Assembly: GCA_024642145.1 (NCBI GenBank)
Contig: JAHEBS010000002.1
Span: 1-43,231 of the forward strand
Direction: 5' to 3'
DNA from: Marivivens sp.
GTDB taxonomy: Bacteria > Pseudomonadota > Alphaproteobacteria > Rhodobacterales > Rhodobacteraceae
Length of the DNA stretch: 43,231 nt
Position 1 is the stretch's first letter. Each line of letters begins with the position of its first letter. Positions 28,088 through 38,455 of this stretch are shown here, piece by piece. Position numbers and translations under genes: made by a program. The notes under the pieces were generated by a model. That model saw only the letters and a list, made by a program, of their open reading frames with translations, was not told the origin of the DNA and did not search any database.

Positions 28088-29689
28088 CTAACGCAGACTG
28101 TAAAGCCGGTAGAAATCGGTCTCACGCATGAGATCGGTCGTGATACCGCGTGCCGCAACCGCCGCAAGCACCGAGGCCCGCGCCGCGCTCTGGAAGGGGC
28201 AGAGCGGCACCAACAGATGCGTGGCCGCCCCCAGTCCGGGCGCGCCGTCATAGTACCAGGGCGCGGCCCCCGGCACCGGCTGACCCACGCCGAAAAGCCA
28301 CAGGGGCTCGACCGCATCGGCCACATAGACGCGTGCGGTTTGCAGTTCGGGCAATGCCGCCAGATCGCCCGCGATAGCGCCAAAGATCGCCGTCATCCCC
28401 ACATCGGCGCGGCAATCCGGCAGATCCGCGCCCGCAAAGGCTAGCGGCGCGGCGCGGCCAAAAAGACCGGGTCCGCCACCAGCCATGGCCTCGGCACTGG
28501 CCAAGGGACGGGTGACATCGACGCGGCGCGCGCGAAGCTCGTAGGTCAGAAAGTCCGCCGAGGCAGGGTTGCCGGTGATGATGGGCACATAGTCCGCCAA
28601 TGGCGTGCCCAGCGCCCGCAGCGGGCTGGTCAACAAGTTGAACCCCTGCGGCGCGATCAACACCAAGGCCGCCAGCGCCACCGCCCCCAGTTCGCGCCCG
28701 CCGCCCCGCGCATCGACACCGGTGCGGCAGGCCAGAAAAACGATGCCCAGCAACAAGAGCCAGAGCGGATCGTTATCCGCGTTCTGATAGGCCACGTAGA
28801 TCCAGCCCGGCAACATGAACAGCAGCGCCGCACCCAGCGCGGGGCGGCTGCGCCGCGCCACCACAATGGCGGCAAGCCCCGTAAGCGTTGCCCCGATAAA
28901 GGCCGGCCCTGTCAGCATCACCGTCAGCGGCGCGCCGGGGCGCGCGCGGGTGGCCGAACCTGCGACCAACCGCAGATCGTCGATATAGGCCAGCCAATAA
29001 TCGACCCCCAAAACCAAGCTTAGCCCCGCCGCCGCCGCTACGCCGAACACCAGCGCCGCCAGCAGCGCGCGATATTGCCGGTTCAACAGCAGCGCCACCA
29101 CCAGACCCGGCAGGAACGCCACCAGATAGGTGAGTTTGATCATCAACAGCGCCGTGGCCCCCAGCGCGAGGATCAGGCCATCGACAGCGGCGTTCTTGGG
29201 ATGCACCGGCGGCAGAACCGCAACGACGGTCATGACAAAGGCGATGGCCCATGCCCATCGGTTGTAATGCATCGACAGGGTCAGTTTGGCATCAGTGCCG
29301 CCCGGCACCAGCGCCAGCGTCAACCCCAGCACCGTCAGCGCCAAAAGCCCGGCAAGCCCGCGCGGCAGCCGCCCGATACCCACCCACCAAACAGCGGGGG
29401 CCAAGGCCAGCGCGACCGCAAGCTGACCCAACAGCACGGAATGCCCGAGCCCGATTCCGCGGCCTGCGAAAAAGGCGAAGGGCGCAAAGGCCCAGCCGCC
29501 AATCGGCGTCATGAAGTCGACATGCGCCCGCGCACCCGCGGCCATGCGCAGCGTGATATCGGCCAGATGCACCAGATCGCCTTCCTGCTTGGCCATGGGC
29601 AGGCCCTGCAAGACCAATGGAGGCAACCCCAGCACCAGAAGAATGCCCAGAATAACAGCAAGAAAAACGACGGGATTGGGGCGGATCAT
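28088..29689 (-). CDS. Polytopic membrane protein resembling GT-C glycosyltransferases, function unknown
   Basis: 533 aa, about 10 or more hydrophobic helices; acidic first loop KQEGDLVHLADITLRMAAGARAHVDFMTPIGGWAFAP, C-terminal soluble domain. Convergent with cpaA (3-bp gap). Confidence 0.6.
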   Translation of the reverse strand: MIRPNPVVFLAVILGILLVLGLPPLVLQGLPMAKQEGDLVHLADITLRMAAGARAHVDFMTPIGGWAFAPFAFFAGRGIGLGHSVLLGQLAVALALAPAVWWVGIGRLPRGLAGLLALTVLGLTLALVPGGTDAKLTLSMHYNRWAWAIAFVMTVVAVLPPVHPKNAAVDGLILALGATALLMIKLTYLVAFLPGLVVALLLNRQYRALLAALVFGVAAAAGLSLVLGVDYWLAYIDDLRLVAGSATRARPGAPLTVMLTGPAFIGATLTGLAAIVVARRSRPALGAALLFMLPGWIYVAYQNADNDPLWLLLLGIVFLACRTGVDARGGGRELGAVALAALVLIAPQGFNLLTSPLRALGTPLADYVPIITGNPASADFLTYELRARRVDVTRPLASAEAMAGGGPGLFGRAAPLAFAGADLPDCRADVGMTAIFGAIAGDLAALPELQTARVYVADAVEPLWLFGVGQPVPGAAPWYYDGAPGLGAATHLLVPLCPFQSAARASVLAAVAARGITTDLMRETDFYRLYSLR

Positions 29690-29768
29690 GCGGGCTGGAC
29701 CTTTGGTTTATCCATCATTTCGCCACATTAACCTGCCATGCCACTTGGGCAAGGAATGATCCGGGACA

Positions 29769-31106
29769 ATGTCCCGCAACGAACAGGTCGTAGCGATGAA
29801 TATGCAGGCAACCGGGGTGATCGCGCCCCCCGCACCGAAAACGCTTGAAGGCATGGCTCTGCCTGTCGTGATGATGCGTGACATCCTGCTCAAGACCATG
29901 TTCCGCAAGAACCTCGATCTGGTGACCGAACTTTCGCGGGCGATCTGCCTGCCTATTCCTGTCACGCAGGAACTGGTGGACATGGCCCGCGCGCAAAAAC
30001 TGGTCGAGGCGACCGGCACGCTCAATGCCAACAACGGCAGCGAAATGGCGTTCCAGTTGACCGATAACGGCAAGGCGCGCGCGCTGGACGCGCTGGCGCA
30101 GTCCGAATATTTCGGCGCCATGCCCGTGCCCCTTTCGGTTTATGCCGAACAGGTCAAACGCCAGTCGATCCGCAATATTCAGGTTACGCGTGACCAGTTG
30201 CAATCGGCGATGGGGCATCTGATTTTGCCGCCCACCTTGATGGGCGAACTTGGGCCCGCGGTCTCGGCGGGCCGTTCGATCCTGATGTATGGCCCCCCAG
30301 GCAACGGTAAGTCCTCGATCTCGAACGGGATTCGCGACGCGCTGGGTGACAAGATCTATGTGCCGCGCGCCATCGAATACGCGGGCCAGGTCATCACCGT
30401 CTATGACCCGATCGTGCATTCGGCCGCCGAAGAGGATCTGGACGACCCCTCATCGCTGCGCCGCACGGCGGGCCGCTACGACATGCGCTATGTCCGCTGT
30501 GAACGCCCGACCGTGATCACAGGTGGTGAACTGTCGCTGTCGATGCTGGATCTGGTTTATAACCCCGTGGCGCGCACCTATCAGGCACCGCTGCAGTTGA
30601 AATCGACCGGCGGCGTGTTCATCGTTGACGACCTTGGCCGTCAGGAAGAACCCCCGCAAAAGCTCGTGAACCGCTGGATCGTGCCTTTGGAAGAGGGCCG
30701 CGACATCCTGACCCTGCAATCGGGCGAAAAATTCACCGTGCCATTTGACACGCTGGTGATCTTTTCCACCAACTTCCATCCCAACAAGATCTTCGACAAG
30801 GCAGCGCTGCGGCGGATTTTCTTCAAGATCAAAGTGGATGGCCCGTCCAAGGAAAACTTTATCCGTATCTTCGCAATGGTTGCCCGCAAGAAAAAGGTGC
30901 CGCTGGACGAAGAAACGCTGATGTATCTGTTGAAGGTCAAATTCCCGACCATCGACAACATCTATGCCAACTACATGCCAGGGTTCCTTGTCGATCAGAT
31001 CATGGCGATCTGCGAATTCGAAGGCATCCCTTACCAGATGACCCCCGAGTTGATGGACCGCGCGTGGAACAACATGTTCGTGCGCGATGAGGAGATTACG
31101 CGCTAG
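29769..31106 (+). CDS. AAA-family ATPase
   Basis: 445 aa; Walker A LMYGPPGNGKSSIS, VFIVDDLGRQE, LVIFSTNFHPNKIFDKAALRRIFFKI. Internal start at 29796 possible. Confidence 0.85.
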   Translation: MSRNEQVVAMNMQATGVIAPPAPKTLEGMALPVVMMRDILLKTMFRKNLDLVTELSRAICLPIPVTQELVDMARAQKLVEATGTLNANNGSEMAFQLTDNGKARALDALAQSEYFGAMPVPLSVYAEQVKRQSIRNIQVTRDQLQSAMGHLILPPTLMGELGPAVSAGRSILMYGPPGNGKSSISNGIRDALGDKIYVPRAIEYAGQVITVYDPIVHSAAEEDLDDPSSLRRTAGRYDMRYVRCERPTVITGGELSLSMLDLVYNPVARTYQAPLQLKSTGGVFIVDDLGRQEEPPQKLVNRWIVPLEEGRDILTLQSGEKFTVPFDTLVIFSTNFHPNKIFDKAALRRIFFKIKVDGPSKENFIRIFAMVARKKKVPLDEETLMYLLKVKFPTIDNIYANYMPGFLVDQIMAICEFEGIPYQMTPELMDRAWNNMFVRDEEITR

Positions 31107-31171
31107 GTCGCGACGGCTTGCCGAGGATGGCCGCATTTGTTAGGCGGGGCCCTACCTTGGTGGAGCCTGCC

Positions 31172-31900
31172 ATGCCTGACGTTACCTGCGCCGAGCCCAA
31201 GTTCGACCGTTACAGCCTTGCCTTGGGTGTGGTGCGTGCGCGCATGGCGTTGCATTTCCGCCTCTCGCCCAAAGACAGCCCCGATGCGCGCAAGATCTTC
31301 GTGATTGGGCACCCGCGTTGCGGCACGACCTCGCATCACCAACTGTTCGAGGCCAACGGCCTGCGCAGCCAGCATTCGTCGGGCGATTGGGACACCCATA
31401 AATACGACTGCTTTTCCGATTTTGGCCAGATGCGCCCGATTGCGGCCTATGAGCGCGCCTATCCAAAGGCGATGTTCGTCCTCAACACCCGACCCGTAAT
31501 GCATTACCTGGTCAGCCTTGCGGACCAGATTTATCCCGGTTGGACCTTTACCACGCAGCATTTCATCACCGAAATCCACCGCCGCGCGGCCTTTCACAGC
31601 TGGGCGCTGCGCCATTTTGCGGGCAAACCGAACCTGATCGTTGTCAACATCGAGGCGCCGGGATCCATCGACTGGGTGGCAGGCCAACTGGGGCTGAAAG
31701 CCCCGGAGTCAGAGCGCCAACACGCCAACAAAGGCGCCAAAGAACTGACCTCGACGACGCGCAAAACCGCCGAGGCGGCATGTGCCGCATGTGGGCTGGA
31801 CCGTTTTGAACAGACCGCCTTTTTCACGGCCGAAGAACTGCGCGGCCAGATCGCGCCCGGTCAGGCGCTGGCGCAATCGGGCCTGCCCTATCTGATCTGA
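31172..31900 (+). CDS. Sulfotransferase-like P-loop protein
   Basis: IFVIGHPRCGTTSHHQLFEANG resembles the 5'-PSB PAPS-binding loop; ORF opens at 31118, likely ATG 31172 (MPDVTCAEPKF). Confidence 0.65.
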   Translation: MPDVTCAEPKFDRYSLALGVVRARMALHFRLSPKDSPDARKIFVIGHPRCGTTSHHQLFEANGLRSQHSSGDWDTHKYDCFSDFGQMRPIAAYERAYPKAMFVLNTRPVMHYLVSLADQIYPGWTFTTQHFITEIHRRAAFHSWALRHFAGKPNLIVVNIEAPGSIDWVAGQLGLKAPESERQHANKGAKELTSTTRKTAEAACAACGLDRFEQTAFFTAEELRGQIAPGQALAQSGLPYLI

Positions 31901-31937
31901 TTTGACGGCGGGTGGTTCTGGCCGATAGTGCAATGCC

Positions 31938-34337
31938 ATGGCTACCCTGCCCCCCGCCCTCTCTGACTGGATCGCCCGCAAGGGCTGGACCCTGCACCCC
32001 CATCAGTCAGACCTGTTGGCGCGCGCGGACGAACCCGCTCTGTTGCTGATTGCACCAACGGGCGGCGGCAAGACACTTGCCGGTTTTTTACCAACACTGG
32101 CCGAACTGGCGGATGGCGCGCACAGGGGGTTGCATACGCTCTATGTCTCGCCGCTCAAGGCACTGGCGACCGATATCCGCCGCAACCTCATGCGCCCGAT
32201 TGACGAGGCGGGCCTGCCCATCAGGGTCGAGGACCGGACGGGTGACACCTCGGCACTGGCCAAAAAGCGGCAACGCGCCGACCCGCCACATATATTGCTG
32301 ACGACGCCAGAAAGCCTTGCGTTATTAACATCTTATGAGGATGCGCCACATATGTTCGCGGGGCTGCAACGCGTGGTGATCGACGAAATTCACGCCATGG
32401 CTGAATCAAAGCGCGGCGATCAGCTGATGTTGGCCCTGTCGCGGATCGAGGCGATGGCCCCCGGTCTGCGGCGCGTTGGCCTATCGGCCACGGTCGAAGA
32501 TCCGCCCGCCTTGGCCCGACTGATCGCGCGCGCGCCTGCACCCTGCGCGATCCTGACCGCCGACCCCGGACCTGACCCCGACATCGCGATGCTGGTCACG
32601 CAAGAACGCCCGCCATGGTCGGGCGGCGGCGGGACCTATGCGATCCCCGAAATCCTCGCGCAGATCCGCGCGCACCGCACCACGCTGATCTTTCACAACA
32701 CGCGCGCGCAGGCGGAAATCTTTTTTCACCAACTCTGGCTGGCCAATAGCGAGGATCTGCCCATCGGCATTCACCACGGCAGTCTTGCCCGCGAAAGACG
32801 ATTGGCGGTCGAGGCCGCCATGGCCGATGGGCGTTTGCGGGCCGTGGTCTGCACCGGCAGTCTGGACCTCGGCATCGACTGGGGCGATGTCGATCTGGTG
32901 ATACAGGTCGGCGCGCCCAAGAACGTCAAACGCCTGATCCAACGCATCGGGCGCGCGAACCACCGCTACAACGCCCCCTCCAAGGCGCGTCTGGTGCCCG
33001 CAAACCGTTGGGAAGTCGTCGAATGCGCGGCCGCGCTGCAGGCCGCTGCCGACCATGATCTGGATGGCGAGCCACGCGGTGCCGGCCCGCGCGATGTGCT
33101 GTGCCAACACATCCTGATCCGCGCCGCCGCAGGTCCCTTTGATGCCGAACACCTTTTGGCCGAAATCCGTGGGGTTGGTGGATATGCCGACCTCAGCCGC
33201 GCCGCCTTCGACGATTGCCTCGATTTCTGCGCGACAGGGGGCTACGCGCTGCGCGCCTATGACCGCTGGCAACGGATCATGCAGCGGTCAGACGGGCTAT
33301 GGCAGTTGCGCGACCCGCGCGCGGCGCAGCGTATCCGCATGAATATTGGCACGATTCAGGACACCGAGGTGTTGAAGGTCAGAATGCGTGGTGCAGGTGC
33401 TGCTTTGGGCGAGGTCGAAGAGGGCTTTGCCGCCTCGTTGCAGGCAGGCGACACCTTTTTGATCGGCGGCCAGATTGTCCGCTATGAGGGCCTGAAGGAA
33501 ATGGTGGTCGAGGTCAGCCGAGCGCAGGCGCGCAGGCCACGGATCGCTGTTTTCTCTGGCACCAAATTCGCAACATCCACAGTGCTTTGCGACCGTATCC
33601 TCAGCCTTGTCGCGCACGACGACTGGCCCGACCTACCCGCCCATACCGCAAGCTGGCTGGCGCTGCAGCGCGCGGTTTCGCGTATGCCCGAGCGCGACCG
33701 GATCTTGGTCGAGAGTTTTGTGCATGACGGCCTGCACCATAGCTGTTTTTACAGCTTTGCGGGCCGCAATGCACAGCAGACACTGGGCGTCTTGCTGACC
33801 AAACAGATGGAAAACGCAGGCCTGAAACCTTTGGGTTTTGTCGCCACCGACTATGCGACCCTGATCTGGGGGCTAGAGCCGCTGCGCAATCCCGCTGCCC
33901 TGTTCGATCTGGCGACCATGCGCGAGGGGCTAGACCAGTGGTTTCAGGATAACGCCTTGATGAAACGCACTTTTCGCGCTGCGGCGACCATCGCTGGGCT
34001 GATCGAAAAGAACCTTCCGCAAGCCCGCAAAAGCGGGCGACAGGCGACGTTTTCATCAGACATCATCTACGACACTCTGGTCAAATACGATCCCGACCAC
34101 CTGATGCTGCGTATCACGCGCGAAGAGGCCATGCGCGGCATGGTCGATTTTGGCCGCATCGAGGAGATGATCGCCCGCACAGGCGGCGAGGTCGATCATG
34201 TGGTTCTGGATCGCGTCACCCCCTTTGCGGCCCCGATGCTTTTGGAACATGGGCGCGTGCCAATCCATGGCGAGGGCCGCGCGCGGCTGATGGAGGACGA
34301 GGCCGCGCGGCTGATGGCCGAGGCAGGGCTTGACTGA
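31938..34337 (+). CDS. Ligase-associated DEXH-box helicase (Lhr-like)
   Basis: 799 aa; LIAPTGGGKTLAGFLP, VVIDEIHAMAESKRGDQL, GSLDLGIDWGDVDLVIQVGAPKNVKRLIQRIGRANH. Confidence 0.94.
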   Translation: MATLPPALSDWIARKGWTLHPHQSDLLARADEPALLLIAPTGGGKTLAGFLPTLAELADGAHRGLHTLYVSPLKALATDIRRNLMRPIDEAGLPIRVEDRTGDTSALAKKRQRADPPHILLTTPESLALLTSYEDAPHMFAGLQRVVIDEIHAMAESKRGDQLMLALSRIEAMAPGLRRVGLSATVEDPPALARLIARAPAPCAILTADPGPDPDIAMLVTQERPPWSGGGGTYAIPEILAQIRAHRTTLIFHNTRAQAEIFFHQLWLANSEDLPIGIHHGSLARERRLAVEAAMADGRLRAVVCTGSLDLGIDWGDVDLVIQVGAPKNVKRLIQRIGRANHRYNAPSKARLVPANRWEVVECAAALQAAADHDLDGEPRGAGPRDVLCQHILIRAAAGPFDAEHLLAEIRGVGGYADLSRAAFDDCLDFCATGGYALRAYDRWQRIMQRSDGLWQLRDPRAAQRIRMNIGTIQDTEVLKVRMRGAGAALGEVEEGFAASLQAGDTFLIGGQIVRYEGLKEMVVEVSRAQARRPRIAVFSGTKFATSTVLCDRILSLVAHDDWPDLPAHTASWLALQRAVSRMPERDRILVESFVHDGLHHSCFYSFAGRNAQQTLGVLLTKQMENAGLKPLGFVATDYATLIWGLEPLRNPAALFDLATMREGLDQWFQDNALMKRTFRAAATIAGLIEKNLPQARKSGRQATFSSDIIYDTLVKYDPDHLMLRITREEAMRGMVDFGRIEEMIARTGGEVDHVVLDRVTPFAAPMLLEHGRVPIHGEGRARLMEDEAARLMAEAGLD

Positions 34338-34366
34338 TTTCAACTTGAAGGACCATTTTTAGCGTC

Positions 34367-35017
34367 ATGCTGGGCCATTCCTTTACCTTTTGCGATCAGC
34401 AGCTGGTTGCGATGCCTTCGGGCGCGCTCTGGCTGCCTGCTGGGCGCGTGTTGACGGTTTCGGACCTGCATCTGGGCAAACCCGATCGCATATTGCGTGC
34501 GGGCGGCGCGTTGATCCCGCCCTATGACATCGCGGAAACGCTGGGGCGGCTGAGCCTTGATATTGCAACCACCAATCCTCTGGTGGTCATTTGTCTGGGG
34601 GACAGTTTCGACGACCTGACCGCCGCCGGTTCGCTGAGCGAGAATGAACGCCTGAGCCTTTTGGGGCTGCAGGCTGGGCGCCGCTGGGTCTGGATCGAGG
34701 GTAACCATGACCCCGGCCCTGTCGATCTGGGGGGCAGTCATCTGTCGGAATATCGCGCGGCAGGTCTGGTCTGGCGACATATTGCGACAAGCCCTGAAAA
34801 GGGCGAGATTTCAGGGCATTACCACCCGAAATATGCGCTCGCCGGTCAATCACGGCCCGCGTTTCTCTATGACAACCAGCGCGTTATTCTGCCCGCCTAT
34901 GGTGCCTATACGGGCGGCATGCATGCAGGCCGCGCACCATTGGCCCAACTGATGGGACCCGAGGCGCGGGTGGTTCTGACGGGTCCCAAAGCCTTGGTGG
35001 TGCCGCTCAGGCGGTAA
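34367..35017 (+). CDS. pdeM: Ligase-associated metallophosphoesterase/endonuclease PdeM
   Basis: 216 aa; [50 protein letters not shown]. Confidence 0.92.
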   Translation: MLGHSFTFCDQQLVAMPSGALWLPAGRVLTVSDLHLGKPDRILRAGGALIPPYDIAETLGRLSLDIATTNPLVVICLGDSFDDLTAAGSLSENERLSLLGLQAGRRWVWIEGNHDPGPVDLGGSHLSEYRAAGLVWRHIATSPEKGEISGHYHPKYALAGQSRPAFLYDNQRVILPAYGAYTGGMHAGRAPLAQLMGPEARVVLTGPKALVVPLRR

Positions 35018-35897
35018 GGCCCTGCGGCTCTGGCAGGTCCTTGGCGCGACAGAACGCGGTCAGCGTATTGGCCAGAAGGCAGGCAATGGTCATGGGTCCA
35101 ACCCCACCCGGCACTGGCGTGATGGCCCCTGCCACGGCAGCGCAACTGTCGAAATCGGCGTCGCCCACCAAAATACCTTTGCCGTCGCGTTCAATACGGT
35201 TGATGCCCACATCAATCACCGTGGCGCCGGGCTTGATCCAGTCGCCTTTCACCATTTCGGGGCGGCCAACAGCGGCCACAACGATATCGGCCTGACGCAC
35301 GACAGAAGGCAGGTCTTTGGTGCGGCTATGGGCGATGGTCACCGTGCAACTGTCACCCAACAAAAGGTTCGCCATCGGCTTGCCCACGATATTGGAACGG
35401 CCCACCACCACCGCATTCATCCCCGACAAATCACCGTGATAGTCGCGCAGCATCATCAGGCAGCCCAGAGGCGTGCAGGGGACCATGGATTTTTGCCCCG
35501 TGCCCAACAGCCCCACATTCGAGATGTGGAATCCGTCCACATCCTTGGCAGGATCGATCGAATTGATCACCAGATCGCTGTCCAGATGCTTGGGCAACGG
35601 CAGCTGCACCAGAATACCGTGAACCGAGGTATCGGCGTTCAATTTCGCAATCAAAGCAAGCAGTTCCGCCTCGGACGTATCGGCGGGCAGTTTGTGTTCG
35701 TATGAATTCATGCCGACTTCGATGGTCTGTTTGGCCTTGGACCGCACATAGACGTGGCTTGCCGGATCCTCGCCCACGATCACCACCGCCAGACCGGGGT
35801 GTTCGCCGAACTCTTCCTTCAACCGCGCCACATGCGCCGCAACCTTGGCGCGGACCGTGGCCGCAAAGGCCTTGCCGTCGATGATCTGTGCCGTCAT
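35007..35897 (-). CDS. folD: Bifunctional methylenetetrahydrofolate dehydrogenase/cyclohydrolase
   Basis: 296 aa; [62 protein letters not shown]. Confidence 0.98.
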   Translation of the reverse strand: MTAQIIDGKAFAATVRAKVAAHVARLKEEFGEHPGLAVVIVGEDPASHVYVRSKAKQTIEVGMNSYEHKLPADTSEAELLALIAKLNADTSVHGILVQLPLPKHLDSDLVINSIDPAKDVDGFHISNVGLLGTGQKSMVPCTPLGCLMMLRDYHGDLSGMNAVVVGRSNIVGKPMANLLLGDSCTVTIAHSRTKDLPSVVRQADIVVAAVGRPEMVKGDWIKPGATVIDVGINRIERDGKGILVGDADFDSCAAVAGAITPVPGGVGPMTIACLLANTLTAFCRAKDLPEPQGLTA

Positions 35898-35975
35898 GTG
35901 CTTGTCCTTTCATGGATCGGGCCGCCCGCCATCTGCCATGGCGCGGGGCGGCCCGCCTTGATTTATGTCAAGACC

Positions 35976-37658
35976 TTAGAACAGGCCTTCGATCTGGCCA
36001 TCGGTGTTGAGGCGAATGGTTTCCGCCGCAGGCACTTTGGGCAGACCAGGCATGGTCATGATCTCACCGCAGATCACCACCACGAAACCCGCACCTGCAG
36101 ACAGGCGCACTTCGCGGATCGGCACGGTGTGGCCTGTCGGCGCGCCGCGCAGGTTGGGATCGGTCGAGAAACTATACTGGGTTTTGGCCATGCAGATCGG
36201 CAGGTTGCCGTAACCTGCGGCCTCCCATGTCTTCAACTGGTCGCGGATAGACTTGTCCGCGATCACCTCGTCGGCGTGGTAGATACGCTTGGCGATCGTG
36301 TCGATCTTCTGGAACAGCCCCATTTCGTCGGGGTAGAGCGGCGCAAAGTTCGACGCACCGGACTCGGCCAGTTGCACGACCTTGTGGGCCAGATCCTCGA
36401 TGCCGGCCGAACCATGGGCCCAGTGCTTGCACAGGATCGCTTCGGAGCCTTGACCAGCCACGTAATCCTTGACCGCCTGCACCTCGGCGTCGGTGTCGGT
36501 GAAGAAGTGGTTGATGGCAACCACGACCGGCACGCCAAAACCTTTGACGTTGGCGATGTGGCGGCCAAGGTTGGCGCAGCCCTTTTTTACCGCTTCGACG
36601 TTTTCGGCGCCAAGATCGGCCTTGGCCACGCCGCCGTTCATCTTCATGGCACGCACAGTCGCCACGATCACGGCAGCGGCGGGCTTGAGTTCAGCCTTGC
36701 GGCACTTGATATCAAAGAACTTTTCCGCGCCAAGGTCGGCGCCGAAACCGGCCTCGGTCACCACGTAATCAGCGATCTTCAGCGCGGTTGTGGTGGCCGT
36801 GACCGAGTTACAGCCATGCGCGATATTGGCGAAGGGGCCGCCGTGGACGAAGGCGGGGTTGTTTTCCAAGGTCTGCACGAGGTTGGGCTGCATCGCGTCC
36901 TTGAGCAGGACGGTCATCGCGCCATCGGCCTTGATATCGCGGCAATAGACCGCCGATTTGTCACGACGATAGGCCACGATCATGTCGCCCAGACGCTTTT
37001 GCAGGTCTTCGAGGTTCCGCGCGAGGCAGAGGATCGCCATGACCTCGGAGGCCACGGTGATGTCAAAACCGGTTTCGCGCGGAAACCCGTTGGCAACACC
37101 GCCGAGCGAGACGTTGATCTGGCGCAGGGCGCGGTCGTTCATGTCCATCACGCGGCGCCAGACGACGCGGCGGATGTCGATTTCCAACTCGTTACCCCAG
37201 TAGATGTGGTTGTCGATCATGGCGCTGAGCAGGTTGTGCGCCGAGGTGATCGCGTGGAAGTCGCCGGTGAAATGGAGGTTCATATCCTCCATCGGCACGA
37301 CTTGGGCATAGCCACCACCAGCGGCGCCGCCCTTCATGCCAAAGTTCGGGCCAAGCGAGGCTTCGCGGATGCAGATCGCCGCCTTCTTGCCGATGCGGTT
37401 CAGACCATCGCCCAGACCCACGGTGGTGGTGGTCTTGCCCTCGCCCGCAGGCGTCGGGTTGATGGCGGTCACAAGGATCAGCTTGCCATTTTTGCGGTCC
37501 TGCACCGAGTTGATGAAGGCCTGACTGACCTTGGCCTTGTCATGGCCATAGGGCAGCAAGTCATCCGACGGGATGCCCAGCTTGGCGCCGATTTCCTGAA
37601 TGGGGCGCTTTTGCGCTTCGCGGGCAATCTGGATGTCTGATTTATGGCTCATGTTCAA
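35976..37658 (-). CDS. fhs: Formate-tetrahydrofolate ligase
   Basis: 560 aa; [60 protein letters not shown]. Confidence 0.98.
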   Translation of the reverse strand: MNMSHKSDIQIAREAQKRPIQEIGAKLGIPSDDLLPYGHDKAKVSQAFINSVQDRKNGKLILVTAINPTPAGEGKTTTTVGLGDGLNRIGKKAAICIREASLGPNFGMKGGAAGGGYAQVVPMEDMNLHFTGDFHAITSAHNLLSAMIDNHIYWGNELEIDIRRVVWRRVMDMNDRALRQINVSLGGVANGFPRETGFDITVASEVMAILCLARNLEDLQKRLGDMIVAYRRDKSAVYCRDIKADGAMTVLLKDAMQPNLVQTLENNPAFVHGGPFANIAHGCNSVTATTTALKIADYVVTEAGFGADLGAEKFFDIKCRKAELKPAAAVIVATVRAMKMNGGVAKADLGAENVEAVKKGCANLGRHIANVKGFGVPVVVAINHFFTDTDAEVQAVKDYVAGQGSEAILCKHWAHGSAGIEDLAHKVVQLAESGASNFAPLYPDEMGLFQKIDTIAKRIYHADEVIADKSIRDQLKTWEAAGYGNLPICMAKTQYSFSTDPNLRGAPTGHTVPIREVRLSAGAGFVVVICGEIMTMPGLPKVPAAETIRLNTDGQIEGLF

Positions 37659-37807
37659 TCCTTGTCATAAGGCGGGCGGGCCTTGGGAACGATGCTTACC
37701 CAAGGTCTATACGCGCCGAAAGCGACCGCGCGGAATGTTTGCGACATTTTCGCCGCTGGAATCGGCGGCGCGAACAAACTGGGTTTCTGATGGGAAACCA
37801 ATGTCCC

Positions 37808-38389
37808 TCAGGGCTGCCACCCACGTTGATCGGGAACAAAGAGTTTGAGGGCCTGACCCAGCGTCAGCATGCCCGCTTTTTCGACCCAAGCGGTCACACC
37901 GCGGCGGCCCATCGCGGCGGCCTTAAAGGCCTTGCCATGGCCCGGTCGCGCGATCTCGATGGTCTTGGCGGGAAAGTTGCAGGGACCGTTTTCCAGATCA
38001 ATCGTGATGGTCGTGCCATTGTCGGCCTGTAACCGTGCGGCGGGCGGCAAATGGGTAAAGTCAGGTATCCCCTCGACCACAATCGAGGCCCCGAGCCAAG
38101 CCGGATCGATCTCGGGCAGATCAAGCTCTTGGGCAATCGCGGCAAGCTCTTCGGTCGAGACGATGGTCAACTGGCGTGTATTGGCGATTTCGGTATCACG
38201 GGCATAAAGGTTGGCGACACGTGAACATGACGGACGCGTCAGACCGCCGTGGAACTCGCCCGCGAGGCCGGCAAGTGTCAGGTCCATGTGATCCAGCGAC
38301 TCGCCCGCGATTTCAGGGCGATCACGGTGGATCACGCGGCCAAGCCAGACGATGCGACCGGCATGGGGGCTGAGGGTCAATCCGGCCAT
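37808..38389 (-). CDS. MOSC domain protein
   Basis: 193 aa; HGGLTRPSCSRVANLY, GASIVVEGIPDFTHLPPAARL, ENGPCNFPAK pattern. Confidence 0.85.
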   Translation of the reverse strand: MAGLTLSPHAGRIVWLGRVIHRDRPEIAGESLDHMDLTLAGLAGEFHGGLTRPSCSRVANLYARDTEIANTRQLTIVSTEELAAIAQELDLPEIDPAWLGASIVVEGIPDFTHLPPAARLQADNGTTITIDLENGPCNFPAKTIEIARPGHGKAFKAAAMGRRGVTAWVEKAGMLTLGQALKLFVPDQRGWQP

Positions 38390-38455
38390 GGTGAGTTCCT
38401 TTGGACTATGCGGGGCCGAACCTATGGCCCAAAGTGCCGCGGGGCAACAGCCACC

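Noticed and set aside
35754-37640. 628 aa plus-strand ORF antisense to fhs
   Set aside because: Shadow ORF, no domain signature; fhs is clear.
37741-37790. GC-rich inverted repeat CGCCG-CTGGAAT-CGGCG between fhs and MOSC as a terminator or riboswitch
   Set aside because: Short stem, no U-tract, easily expected by chance at this GC content.
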